Shown one piece after another: positions 8,925-17,053 of a stretch of 64,000 bases of DNA (its first letter is position 1; every line of letters begins with the position of its first letter). The position numbers and the translations under genes were made by a program. Below the pieces are notes generated by a model, which searched no databases, had not been told where the DNA came from, and worked only from the letters and a program-made list of their open reading frames with translations. The stretch is from Bacillota bacterium (GTDB lineage: Bacteria > Bacillota > Clostridia > Lachnospirales > Lachnospiraceae): contig JAEYGZ010000027.1 of NCBI GenBank assembly GCA_023409535.1, positions 613,653-677,652 on the forward strand. Reading direction: 5' to 3'.

Positions 8925-9854
8925 ATGATTATAACAGTAACTATGAATCCTGCAATTGACAAGACCGCTGATCTTGCGCATATGGAACGCGGCGGTTTAA
9001 ACCGTCTCATGAATGTAATCATGGATGCGGGGGGGAAGGGCATCAATGTATCCAAGGCAGTCAAAGCGCTGGGAGAGGATACGGTTGCCACCGGCTTTAT
9101 CGGCGGCAGCGGCGGAGTATTGATTAAGAAGCTTTTGCAGGAGCAGGGTATTCAGGCTGATTTTATCGAGATCGGCAAAGAAATCAGATATAACCTGAAG
9201 GTGGTGGAGGCAGACGGTTTTGTCACGGAGCTGAATGAACCGGGTCCCTCAGTAACTGAGAGAGAAGTAGAATTATTAACGGAGAAGCTGCTTGGCTATG
9301 CCGATGAGAAGGCTTTGTTCGTCCTGGCCGGAAGTATTCCGGAGGGTGTTGGTACGGATATTTATAAGGTGCTTACCCGAAAGCTTAAGGAAAAAGGCGC
9401 CAAGGTATTTGTAGATGCGGATGGAGAACGGTTTATCCATGCGCTGGAGGCGGCTCCGGATATCGTTAAGCCCAACAGGCATGAGCTGGAAGCATATTTT
9501 CATATGGATTACAGAGCGGATGAAGCGGAGCTGATTTCCATGGGACGGTCCCTGCTGGAGAAGGGAGTTGGCATCATTGCCATATCTCTGGGGCAGATGG
9601 GGGCACTATTCCTGTCAAAGGATCAGGTGATAAGATGCCCGGGCCTTCAGGTAGAAGCGCATTCTACCGTCGGAGCGGGGGATGCCATGGTGGCGGCAAT
9701 CTCCTATGGCATTCACAGCGGATTATCCCTGGAGGAGTGTGCAAAATTAGGCATCGCAACCTCGGCCGGTGCTGTCATCACCAAAGGCACGAAGCCGCCG
9801 AGCCGTGCGCTGGTGGAGGAATTATTGACAAAAGTGGAAGTAAGAACCCTGTAA
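8925..9854 (+). CDS. PfkB-family sugar-phosphate kinase, 1-phosphofructokinase type
   Basis: A 309-residue PfkB/ribokinase-fold kinase. The N-terminus VTMNPAIDKTADL, the sugar-binding GGKGINVSKAVKALG and the ATP-site motif VGAGDAMVAA (catalytic Asp) are those of the FruK/LacC group, which phosphorylate fructose-1-P or tagatose-6-P to the bisphosphate. In a hexitol operon without mtlD, its likely substrate is the ketose phosphate made by the next gene's dehydrogenase; fructose-1-P is my preferred guess. The choice between FruK and LacC activity cannot be settled by reading alone. Confidence 0.87.
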   Translation: MIITVTMNPAIDKTADLAHMERGGLNRLMNVIMDAGGKGINVSKAVKALGEDTVATGFIGGSGGVLIKKLLQEQGIQADFIEIGKEIRYNLKVVEADGFVTELNEPGPSVTEREVELLTEKLLGYADEKALFVLAGSIPEGVGTDIYKVLTRKLKEKGAKVFVDADGERFIHALEAAPDIVKPNRHELEAYFHMDYRADEAELISMGRSLLEKGVGIIAISLGQMGALFLSKDQVIRCPGLQVEAHSTVGAGDAMVAAISYGIHSGLSLEECAKLGIATSAGAVITKGTKPPSRALVEELLTKVEVRTL

Positions 9855-9875
9855 CTCAAAGGAAGGAGTGCAACG

Positions 9876-11135
9876 ATGAAAACAAAAGCAGTTAGAATGT
9901 ATGGAATGGATGACTTAAGATTAGAGGAATTTGAGCTGCCTGAGATAAAGGAAGATGAGATATTAGTAAAGGTAATCAGTGACAGTATCTGCATGTCTAC
10001 CTATAAGCTTGTAAAGCAGGGAAAGAAGCACAAACGTGCCCCTCAGAATATAGATACCAACCCAATTATCATCGGACATGAGTTTGCCGGTGATATTGTT
10101 AAGGTGGGTGCAAAATGGGCGAATCAGTTTACGGCAGGACAGAAATTTGCCCTTCAGCCGGCATTGAATTATAAGGGAAGCCTGGCATCCCCCGGATACT
10201 CCTATGAATTCTTCGGCGGAGCCTGCACCTACTGCATCATACCCCAGGAGGTCATGGAGCTGGGCTGTCTGTTAAATTATGACGGAGAGAGCTATTACGA
10301 GGCATCTCTTGGAGAACCCATGAGCTGTATCATCGGAGGATATCATGCAAACTATCATACGAATAAGCAGAACTATCACCATGAGATGGGTGTGAAAGCC
10401 GGAGGCAATCTGCTTATTATGGGCGGCTGCGGTCCCATGGGGCTGGGAGCGGTAAGTTATGGATTACATATCGATAACCGGCCGAAGAGACTTGTGGTGA
10501 CAGATATCAGCGACGATCGGATCGCAAGAGCAAGAGAGGTGATCTCCGAAGCCTTTGCTGCTGAGCGAGGGATTGAACTAATTTATGCCAACACCCAGAC
10601 TATGAAGGATCCACAGGAGGAACTCCTGGCATTTACCGATGGGAAGGGCTATGAGGATGTCTTTGTCTATGTTCCGGCCCGTCAGGTTGCTGAGATGGGA
10701 GATGCACTGCTGGCATTCGACGGCTGCATGAACTTCTTCGCCGGTCCCACGGATAATCAATTTAAGGCAGATATCAATCTGTACAATGTTCATTACACCA
10801 GTACGCATATACTCGGTACCACAGGTGGTAATACGGATGATCTGATCGAGGCGATTGATCTCTCCTCCAGAAAGCTGATTGAGCCTGCGGTTATGGTCAC
10901 CCATGTGGGCGGTATTGACAGCATCGCGGAGGCTACCATTCATTTAACTGAGATACCCGGCGGCAAGAAGCTGACCTATACCCAGTTTAATATGCCGTTA
11001 ACGGCAATCGATGATTTTGAAGAACTTGGCAAGTCGGAGCCGCTATTTAAGAAGCTTGCGGATTCCTGCAAAGGGCACAAGGGTCTGTGGAACAGTGAAG
11101 CGGAGAAGATACTGTTTGAACACTTTCAAGTATGA
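9876..11135 (+). CDS. Zinc-type MDR dehydrogenase, sugar-phosphate (SorE-like)
   Basis: A 419-residue medium-chain dehydrogenase. The N-terminal GroES-like half carries the catalytic zinc pattern (Cys in DSICMSTYKL and GHEFAG), followed by a Rossmann half with LLIMGGCGPMGLGAV for NAD(P). The four-cysteine structural zinc lobe of classic ADHs is not seen; that stretch is LQPALNYKGSLASPGYSYEF instead. Length and features recall L-sorbose-1-phosphate reductase and relatives in sugar PTS operons. In this operon it would oxidise the incoming hexitol phosphate to a ketose phosphate. Exact substrate is inferred. Confidence 0.78.
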   Translation: MKTKAVRMYGMDDLRLEEFELPEIKEDEILVKVISDSICMSTYKLVKQGKKHKRAPQNIDTNPIIIGHEFAGDIVKVGAKWANQFTAGQKFALQPALNYKGSLASPGYSYEFFGGACTYCIIPQEVMELGCLLNYDGESYYEASLGEPMSCIIGGYHANYHTNKQNYHHEMGVKAGGNLLIMGGCGPMGLGAVSYGLHIDNRPKRLVVTDISDDRIARAREVISEAFAAERGIELIYANTQTMKDPQEELLAFTDGKGYEDVFVYVPARQVAEMGDALLAFDGCMNFFAGPTDNQFKADINLYNVHYTSTHILGTTGGNTDDLIEAIDLSSRKLIEPAVMVTHVGGIDSIAEATIHLTEIPGGKKLTYTQFNMPLTAIDDFEELGKSEPLFKKLADSCKGHKGLWNSEAEKILFEHFQV

Positions 11136-11167
11136 ATATCATTGACAGATATTGAGGAGGAAGCAAT

Positions 11168-11431
11168 ATGGTAAGTCAGAAGACGACAATCATCAATCCC
11201 TCCGGACTGCACGCCAGACCGGCCGGGGAATTGGCAAAATTATGCTCCCGATGTAAATCCGATGTTATTATTCATGTCGGAGAGAAGAAGATTAATCCCA
11301 AAAGTATTTTGAATATTATGGCAGCAGCCATTCGCTGCGGCACCGACATTGTAGTGGAATGCTCCGGGGAAACGGAGCAGGAGGATCTGGAACAGGTAAT
11401 CAGTGCAATCGCAGGCGGATTGGGTGAATAG
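11168..11431 (+). CDS. ptsH: HPr phosphocarrier protein
   Basis: An 87-residue HPr. His15 in the active-site motif GLHARPAG accepts phosphate from Enzyme I, and Ser46 in NPKSILNIMAA sits exactly where HPr kinase acts in Firmicutes, so both PTS transfer and catabolite signalling residues are retained. It is embedded in the hexitol operon next to Enzyme I, giving a nearly self-contained PTS relay. Whether this is the only HPr in the genome or a dedicated copy cannot be told from the window. Confidence 0.94.
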   Translation: MVSQKTTIINPSGLHARPAGELAKLCSRCKSDVIIHVGEKKINPKSILNIMAAAIRCGTDIVVECSGETEQEDLEQVISAIAGGLGE

Positions 11432-11444
11432 TGGAGGCAAGGAT

Positions 11445-13127
11445 ATGATAACCGTTCAGGTTGACAAAACCGCATCAGAGGGGATCGTAATCGGAAGAGC
11501 ATATCCTATAGAGAAGCCGAAGCTTACGGCTGCTTATGAGGCTGTTGCCGAGGAGGATATTCCGAAGGAAATCAGACGTTACGAACAGACAGTAGAGAAG
11601 GCCGAAGCCGACCTTAAGGTACTTGCCCGGACCAGTGCGATCTTTGAGGCTCATCTGGAGATGGTTAAGGATATTATGCTTTATGAGGGGGTAATTACCC
11701 GGATTAAAACTGGAAAGTGCTGTGCGGAAGCTGCACTGGAGGAAGCGGCAGCGGAGATTATCGCAGTATTTGATGGTATGGACGATGAATATATGCGGGA
11801 GAGGGCAGCGGATCTCAAGGATATCCGTTCCCGGCTGATGTGCTTGCTTCAGGGGGTAAAGATGAATCCCTTTGCAGACATCAGGGATGAGGTTATTATT
11901 GTCGCAGAGGATTTGACACCCTCCGATACTGCGGCAATGCCTTCCGAGCATGTTCTGGGAATCATAACACAGGAAGGCGGAGTTACAAGCCATGTGTCAA
12001 TTATGGCAAAAGGACTTGGTATTCCCGCTCTGGTGGGTGTAAAAGGAATTTTAACAAGGCTGAAAATGGAGGATACCCTTATTATGGATGCCGGAGCCGG
12101 ATTAATTCATATACAGCCGGATGAGGAAACCTTAGAGAGGTATCGCAGGCTGCAAAAGGAAGAACAAATCAGGCGGGAGGAGCTGCTCAAGCTTAAGGAA
12201 CTCCCGGCAGTAACAAAGGATGGAAAATGCGTGCGCCTGTGTATCAATGCAGGCAGCATTAAAGATATAAAAAAGGCCCTGGAATACGGAATGGATGGAG
12301 TCGGGCTGTTTCGCAGTGAATTCCTGTATATGGAGAATACACATTTTCCCACGGAAGAGGAACAATTTGAAGCTTATAAGGCAGCTGCACTGTTAAGCAG
12401 GGAGGAGCTAACCGTACGAACTCTTGATATCGGAGGGGATAAGGCCTTGCCCTACTATGAATTTGAAAAAGAGGAGAATCCGTTTTTGGGATGGCGTGCA
12501 ATCAGGATATCTTTAGAGCTTCAGGAGATGTTTAAGACACAGCTAAGGGCCATCCTTCGTGCCAGTGCCTTCGGTACTGTCAGGATCATGTTTCCGATGA
12601 TTGTATCGCTGGAAGAGCTTCGCAAATCAAAAGATATCCTGGCTGAGTGCAGGAGAGAGCTGGAAGCGGAAAAACTGGCCTATGACCCTGACCTGAAGGT
12701 TGGCATGATGATTGAGACCCCGGCCTCGGTTCTGTTAATTGATGACTTTGCGAAAGAAGCGGATTACTTCAGTATCGGTACCAATGATCTGACCCAGTAT
12801 CTTCTGGCGGTAGACCGCGGCAATAAGAAGATATCAACCATGTATAATTCTTTCCACCCTTCTGTGCTCCGCAGCATCGGCAGGATTATTGAAGCCGGGC
12901 ACCGCTGTCATATACCGGTTGGAATGTGCGGCGAGTTCGCCGGTGATGAGAGGGCCGTGAAGCTCCTGCTCGGACTTGGACTGGACGAATTCAGTGTATC
13001 CGCAGCAAGCTTACTTAAGGTTAAGAAGCTAATTATTGAGGCATCCTATCAGGAGGCGAAGCAGCTGGCGGAAAGAGCGTGTGAGAAGCAGACCATACAG
13101 GAAATATATGATATTGTCGGAATATAG
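11445..13127 (+). CDS. ptsI: PTS Enzyme I (phosphoenolpyruvate-protein phosphotransferase)
   Basis: A 560-residue Enzyme I that phosphorylates HPr using PEP. The swivel-domain histidine lies in GGVTSHVSIMAKGLGIPAL (His ~183); the PEP-binding TIM barrel has GVGLFRSEFLYM, FPMIVSLEEL and the active Cys in GMCGEFAGD (~495). ATG 11445 with GTGGAGG upstream was preferred to an earlier in-frame start at 11403 inside the HPr gene. The gap to HPr is 13 bases, so the two are co-translated. Last gene of the operon; no clear terminator was found before the copZ promoter. Confidence 0.95.
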   Translation: MITVQVDKTASEGIVIGRAYPIEKPKLTAAYEAVAEEDIPKEIRRYEQTVEKAEADLKVLARTSAIFEAHLEMVKDIMLYEGVITRIKTGKCCAEAALEEAAAEIIAVFDGMDDEYMRERAADLKDIRSRLMCLLQGVKMNPFADIRDEVIIVAEDLTPSDTAAMPSEHVLGIITQEGGVTSHVSIMAKGLGIPALVGVKGILTRLKMEDTLIMDAGAGLIHIQPDEETLERYRRLQKEEQIRREELLKLKELPAVTKDGKCVRLCINAGSIKDIKKALEYGMDGVGLFRSEFLYMENTHFPTEEEQFEAYKAAALLSREELTVRTLDIGGDKALPYYEFEKEENPFLGWRAIRISLELQEMFKTQLRAILRASAFGTVRIMFPMIVSLEELRKSKDILAECRRELEAEKLAYDPDLKVGMMIETPASVLLIDDFAKEADYFSIGTNDLTQYLLAVDRGNKKISTMYNSFHPSVLRSIGRIIEAGHRCHIPVGMCGEFAGDERAVKLLLGLGLDEFSVSAASLLKVKKLIIEASYQEAKQLAERACEKQTIQEIYDIVGI

Positions 13128-13182
13128 CGGTAAAATTAACAGGATATCGCAGCCATAGATAGGATTTTTATCGTAGTGGTGA

Positions 13183-13211
13183 TTGACAAATAAGAAGCCT
13201 TGGATTATGAT
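13183..13211 (+). promoter_or_regulatory. Promoter for copZ-csoR
   Basis: TTGACA (13183-13188), 17-base spacer, TATGAT (13206-13211). The copper-type operator at 13224 begins just downstream, over the expected transcription start. Confidence 0.72.
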
Positions 13212-13223
13212 ATTGATGAACAC

Positions 13224-13241
13224 CCCCACCCCGGGGTGGGG
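13224..13241. promoter_or_regulatory. Predicted CsoR operator
   Basis: Perfect 18-base palindrome CCCCACCCC / GGGGTGGGG. Known CsoR operators are GC-rich dyads of this kind, and the csoR gene is two genes away. Position just after the -10 fits repression that is relieved by Cu(I). Confidence 0.72.
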
Positions 13242-13279
13242 AAATGCTCTCGCAAGGAACGCAGCTTGATAGGGGTTAT

Positions 13280-13315
13280 CCCTCTAAAGAGGGTATCCCT
13301 CCTAGGAGGTATCCC
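13280..13315. repeat. Tandem small palindromes in the copZ leader
   Basis: CCCTCT-AA-AGAGGG (13280-13293) is followed by the perfect palindrome CCTCCTAGGAGG (13298-13309). TATCCC recurs three times in this stretch, twice as GGTATCCC. They may be extra CsoR sites, or an RNA structure in the leader. Confidence 0.5.
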
Positions 13316-13356
13316 ACTTTGGCGGGAAGATATTATAGAAAAGGAGACTTCACCAT

Positions 13357-13584
13357 ATGAAGAAAGTAATTGATATTAAAGGGATGACCTGTGAACATTG
13401 CCAGGCAAGAGTTGAAAAGGCGCTGAATGGAATCGATGGCGTTGATGCTAAGGTTGAACTTAAGAAGAATAGAGCGGTTGTAAACCTGAAGAAGGATGTA
13501 TCCGATCAGCTGCTTAACAGCACTGTTACGGAAGCAGGTTATGAAGTAGTAGGAATTGCTGAGAAAAAGGGATTATTCTCGTAA
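13357..13584 (+). CDS. copZ: Copper chaperone, heavy-metal-associated domain
   Basis: A 75-residue single HMA domain with the metal motif GMTCEHC near residue 10, fitting CopZ, which carries Cu(I) in the cytoplasm to a P-type ATPase or to the sensor. Ribosome site AAAAGGAG before the ATG. Directly followed (12 bases) by csoR. No copA ATPase gene is in the window, so export must be encoded elsewhere. Confidence 0.9.
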   Translation: MKKVIDIKGMTCEHCQARVEKALNGIDGVDAKVELKKNRAVVNLKKDVSDQLLNSTVTEAGYEVVGIAEKKGLFS

Positions 13585-13596
13585 GGGAGGCTCTTA

Positions 13597-13860
13597 ATGC
13601 AGGCAGATAAAGAGAAGGTTAGCAGACTGCTGAAGACGGCCAGAGGGCAGTTGGACGGAATTTTGAAAATGATTGAGGAGGATCGGTATTGCATCGATAT
13701 CTCCAACCAGATTATGGCGACGGAAGCTATTTTGCATAAAGCCAACCGGGAAGTCCTTCATGCCCATATTGATATGTGTGTTAAGGAGGCAATAGAGGTC
13801 GGCAATGTTGAGAATAAGCTGAAGGAAGTCAGGGATATCGTCGACAAACTGACGAAATAA
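13597..13860 (+). CDS. csoR: Copper-sensing repressor, CsoR family
   Basis: An 87-residue all-helical DUF156 protein. The metal ligands Cys32, His57 and Cys61 follow the C-x24-H-x3-C spacing of CsoR Cu(I) sensors rather than the nickel-type RcnR pattern. It would repress the copZ-csoR promoter in the absence of Cu(I) and release it when copper binds; a matching palindrome lies at 13224-13241. Ribosome site GGGAGG. A strong terminator follows. Confidence 0.92.
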   Translation: MQADKEKVSRLLKTARGQLDGILKMIEEDRYCIDISNQIMATEAILHKANREVLHAHIDMCVKEAIEVGNVENKLKEVRDIVDKLTK

Positions 13861-13883
13861 GCGGATATTTAAGGTAGCAAACC

Positions 13884-13932
13884 GAAGAAAACAGGTGCTG
13901 TGAGCAACAAGGTCACAGCGCCTGTTTTCTTC
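13884..13932 (+). terminator. Terminator after csoR
   Basis: 20-base arms GAAGAAAACAGGTGCTGTGA (13884-13903) and its near-complement at 13913-13932, one mismatch. Without a long T-run the strength is uncertain, but the stem itself contains A- and T-runs and could work in both directions. Confidence 0.8.
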
Positions 13933-14009
13933 GTCCGGAATAATGTTTCAAATAATTTGTTATATTACCGCTTTATTGTATTAATGTTATATTACATTGC
14001 AAAATTATA

Positions 14010-14037
14010 TTGACAACGCGGTAAATTCCGATATAAT
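14010..14037 (+). promoter_or_regulatory. Promoter for the opp operon
   Basis: TTGACA (14010-14015), 16-base spacer, TATAAT (14032-14037): the best consensus match in the window. A leader of about 130 bases follows, with a small hairpin CCTTGGGT / ACCCGAGG at 14115-14141. Confidence 0.8.
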
Positions 14038-14174
14038 AATACCCATAAATATGCGCGGGACAGTGTAGTCATTAAAGTTAACCTTGTACTTTTTCTGGCT
14101 ATTTTTTTTATACACCTTGGGTAATCCTTGTAAACCCGAGGCTGTCTTTCGCAGATTAAAAAGGAGGAGAATAT

Positions 14175-15884
14175 ATGAAGTTAGTTAGTAAATTAATAAC
14201 ATTGCTGCTTGCAATGGTATTAATGTTCTCGCTTGTGGCCTGCGGCAAATCAAAGGGCAGCGAACCTACAGATGCGTCTGCTACACAGGCGCCGGCGACA
14301 ACCAACGATAATCCAGGCGACAGCGGCAGCAATACAGACAGCGGTGCGGCAGCCGGTAAAGTCCTGAAAGTACATTTTGATGTTGAGGTAGCCTCCATGG
14401 ATCCGCAGATTGCTACGGACGGTACTTCTTTTGAAGTAATTGCAGCTGTTACTGAGGGCTTATACTCAATTGATGCTGCAGGTACCCCTATTCTTGCAAT
14501 GGCAGAGTCTGTTGACAAGAGTACGGATGGTTTAACCTATACCTTTAAGCTTCGTGATGCAAAGTGGTCTGACGGAACTCCCGTAACTGCAAATGATTTC
14601 GTATTTGCCTGGAGACGTCTGGTTGATCCCGCAGTTGCAAGTGAATATGCATTTATCGCTGAAATTGCCGGAATTAAGAATGCGGCTGCGATTACCACAG
14701 GTGCGGCAGCTGTTGATCAGCTTGGTGTAGTTGCTCAGGATGATAAGACTCTGGTAGTATCCCTGGATGTACCGGTTCCTTTCTTTGAGTCACTGATGGC
14801 ATTCCCGTCTTTCCTGCCGGTAAATGAAGCATTCTTTACCGCAGCAGGCGACAGCTATGGTACCTCACCTGCGACGATTTTAAGCAACGGTCCTTTTATG
14901 ATCACTGCATATGAGCCCGCCGCTACCTCCATCACTCTTGCTAAGAGTCCTACCTACTGGGATGCTTCCAAGGTTGCACTGGATGGAATTCAGTATCAGG
15001 TAATTAAAGATTCACAGCAGGCAATGTTATCTTATCAGAACGGCGATTTAGATGTAGCTACGCTGTCCGGAGAGCAGGTTGAGCAGTTCCAGGCTGATCC
15101 CGAATTCCATAATATTATGGCAGGTTATCTGTGGTATATCTCTCCGAACCAGAAGGTTGCCGGCTTAGAGAACTTAAATCTTCGTAAAGCTTTAGCATTG
15201 GCTTATGATAAAACAGCGGTTGCTAACAATATCTTAAAGGACGGCTCTATCGTTGCTGATTTTGCTGTTCCGACTCTGCTGGCTACCGGTCCTGACGGTA
15301 AGGATTTCAGAGAGACAGCAGGCACTTACCTGACCACAGACAAAGCAAAGGCTTTGGAATACTGGCAGGCGGCAAAGGCTGAGCTGGGTGTCAGTGAATT
15401 AAAGTATACTATGATTGTTGAGGATACTGAATCTGCAATCAATGTTGCACAGTTTATCCAGTCTGAGATTCGTACCACCTTACCCGGTATCACCATTGAA
15501 ATTCAGACCATGCCTAAGAAGAACCGTGTAGAAAGAATGCAGCAGGGCGACTTTGAACTTGGCTTTACCCGTTGGGGCCCTGACTATGCCGATCCGATGA
15601 CCTATCTTGACATGTGGACAACAGACAGCCCGAATAACTACGGTTTCTGGTCCAATGCTGATTACGATGCAATTATTGAATCTGCAAAGAAGGGCGACCT
15701 TGCGCTTGATTTAAGCGCCAGATGGGAAGCTTTGAAGCAGGCTGAGACTATGGTTATGGATGATGCCGTTATCTTCCCTGTATATCAGAAGGGTGATGCG
15801 GTTATGATTAAGTCCGGTGTAGAGGGCATTGAATTCCATTCCGTAGGTATTAACAGAATCTATAAGAATGCTGCAATAAAGTAA
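14175..15884 (+). CDS. oppA: Oligopeptide-binding lipoprotein of ABC transporter
   Basis: A 569-residue solute-binding protein, family 5 (SBP_bac_5). It opens with a lipoprotein signal: basic start, hydrophobic run and lipobox LVAC with the lipidated Cys at 23. A Thr/Ala/Gly-rich linker (to ~60) precedes the binding domain, which starts KVHFDVEVASMDPQIATDGT and includes the family segment LRDAKWSDGTPVTANDFVFAW. It would capture peptides outside the membrane for OppBCDF. Ribosome site AAGGAGG. The binding gene is separated from the permeases by 227 bases with two hairpins, which fits higher expression of the binding protein. Confidence 0.93.
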   Translation: MKLVSKLITLLLAMVLMFSLVACGKSKGSEPTDASATQAPATTNDNPGDSGSNTDSGAAAGKVLKVHFDVEVASMDPQIATDGTSFEVIAAVTEGLYSIDAAGTPILAMAESVDKSTDGLTYTFKLRDAKWSDGTPVTANDFVFAWRRLVDPAVASEYAFIAEIAGIKNAAAITTGAAAVDQLGVVAQDDKTLVVSLDVPVPFFESLMAFPSFLPVNEAFFTAAGDSYGTSPATILSNGPFMITAYEPAATSITLAKSPTYWDASKVALDGIQYQVIKDSQQAMLSYQNGDLDVATLSGEQVEQFQADPEFHNIMAGYLWYISPNQKVAGLENLNLRKALALAYDKTAVANNILKDGSIVADFAVPTLLATGPDGKDFRETAGTYLTTDKAKALEYWQAAKAELGVSELKYTMIVEDTESAINVAQFIQSEIRTTLPGITIEIQTMPKKNRVERMQQGDFELGFTRWGPDYADPMTYLDMWTTDSPNNYGFWSNADYDAIIESAKKGDLALDLSARWEALKQAETMVMDDAVIFPVYQKGDAVMIKSGVEGIEFHSVGINRIYKNAAIK

Positions 15885-15923
15885 TTCAAACGGCAATTAA
15901 TATAATTTTGTCATGGATATTTT

Positions 15924-15962
15924 GTGACGCTGCCTGGCGTTCATCGCTTCAAGCAGCGTCAC
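15924..15962 (+). terminator. Hairpin after oppA (attenuator or mRNA stabiliser)
   Basis: Perfect 10-base arms GTGACGCTGC / GCAGCGTCAC with a 19-base loop and no T-run. It is placed to reduce read-through from oppA into oppB. Confidence 0.5.
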
Positions 15963-16018
15963 TATTCATGATAAGTGATAATAGGATTAATTGTCGGGGA
16001 ATTGATCCTGCAGTCAAC

Positions 16019-16045
16019 AACCCGTACTGCGCTCAGTCACGGGTT
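16019..16045 (+). other. Second hairpin in oppA-oppB gap
   Basis: AACCCGT (16019-16025) pairs with ACGGGTT (16039-16045). No T-run follows. Lies 66 bases before oppB. Confidence 0.4.
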
Positions 16046-16111
16046 ATTAGCGTTAATGCTTCATGGGCGTCGGTACGCTGAGGCGTACTTGAATAGCAAG
16101 GAGAGGTAACA

Positions 16112-17053
16112 GTGAAAAAATACATCTTAAAACGGGTGCTCATATCTGTGGTCACTCTGTTGGTTATATTATTAGTTTTATTTTTAATGCTGGAGCTAAT
16201 GCCGGGTTCTCCTTTTAATGATGAGAAATTAACAGAGTCCCAGCGTGCAATTCTTAATGCAAAGTACGGATTGGATCAGCCAATCTTTGTTCGCTTTACC
16301 AATTATATTTGGGCAATGATCCGGGGAGACTTCGGAGTGTCCTATACGATATCGAAAAATACGCCGATTACTGCACTGCTAGACACCAGATTGCCCATAT
16401 CACTTCGTATCGGTGGGCAGGCGATCCTGATCGGAACAGTGATTGGGTTGATTTTAGGCATTATAGCCGCTATAAAGCACAATACCATTTATGACACCAT
16501 TACTACGGTGATTTCAGTACTTGGAGTCAGCCTTCCTTCTTATGTATTCGCGATGGCATTGATTTATGCCTTGGGCTTTCGTTTGAAATGGTTTCCTTTG
16601 CTGTATCAGGCAGAGGCACCGTTATATTCCTCCGTGCTGCCAACCGTCTCGCTGTGTATGTTCACGGTAGCCACTGTGGCACGCTTTACCAGAACGGAGA
16701 TGCTGGAGGTTATGGGCTCGGAATATATGCTGCTTGCGGAAAGTAAGGGACTGAACAGCTTTCAGCTGATCTTCAAGCATGCACTGCGTAATGCTTTAAT
16801 TCCTATTATTACTGTACTCGCACCGCTTGTGGTAGGCTTAATGACAGGCAGCCTCGTTATCGAGAAGCTGTTCTCCATTCCGGGTATCGGAAGCCTCCTT
16901 GTATCGGCAATCCAATCTAATGACTATAATGTAGTGGTGGCGTTAACCTTTATCTATAGTATTATGTACATCGGTATCATGCTGGTTGTGGATATCCTGT
17001 ACGGTGTAATCGATCCAAGAATAAGACTTGCAAAGGGGGATCAACATGAATAA
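16112..17053 (+). CDS. oppB: Oligopeptide ABC transporter permease OppB
   Basis: A 313-residue inner-membrane permease of the binding-protein-dependent family. It starts KKYILKRVLISVVTLLVILL, the usual OppB/DppB first transmembrane helix, and has the cytoplasmic EAA-like loop around EMLEVMGSEYMLLAESKGL that docks on the ATPases. About six membrane segments are visible. GTG start at 16112 with AAGGAGAGG upstream. The 3' end overlaps oppC by 8 bases, indicating translational coupling. Confidence 0.94.
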   Translation: MKKYILKRVLISVVTLLVILLVLFLMLELMPGSPFNDEKLTESQRAILNAKYGLDQPIFVRFTNYIWAMIRGDFGVSYTISKNTPITALLDTRLPISLRIGGQAILIGTVIGLILGIIAAIKHNTIYDTITTVISVLGVSLPSYVFAMALIYALGFRLKWFPLLYQAEAPLYSSVLPTVSLCMFTVATVARFTRTEMLEVMGSEYMLLAESKGLNSFQLIFKHALRNALIPIITVLAPLVVGLMTGSLVIEKLFSIPGIGSLLVSAIQSNDYNVVVALTFIYSIMYIGIMLVVDILYGVIDPRIRLAKGDQHE

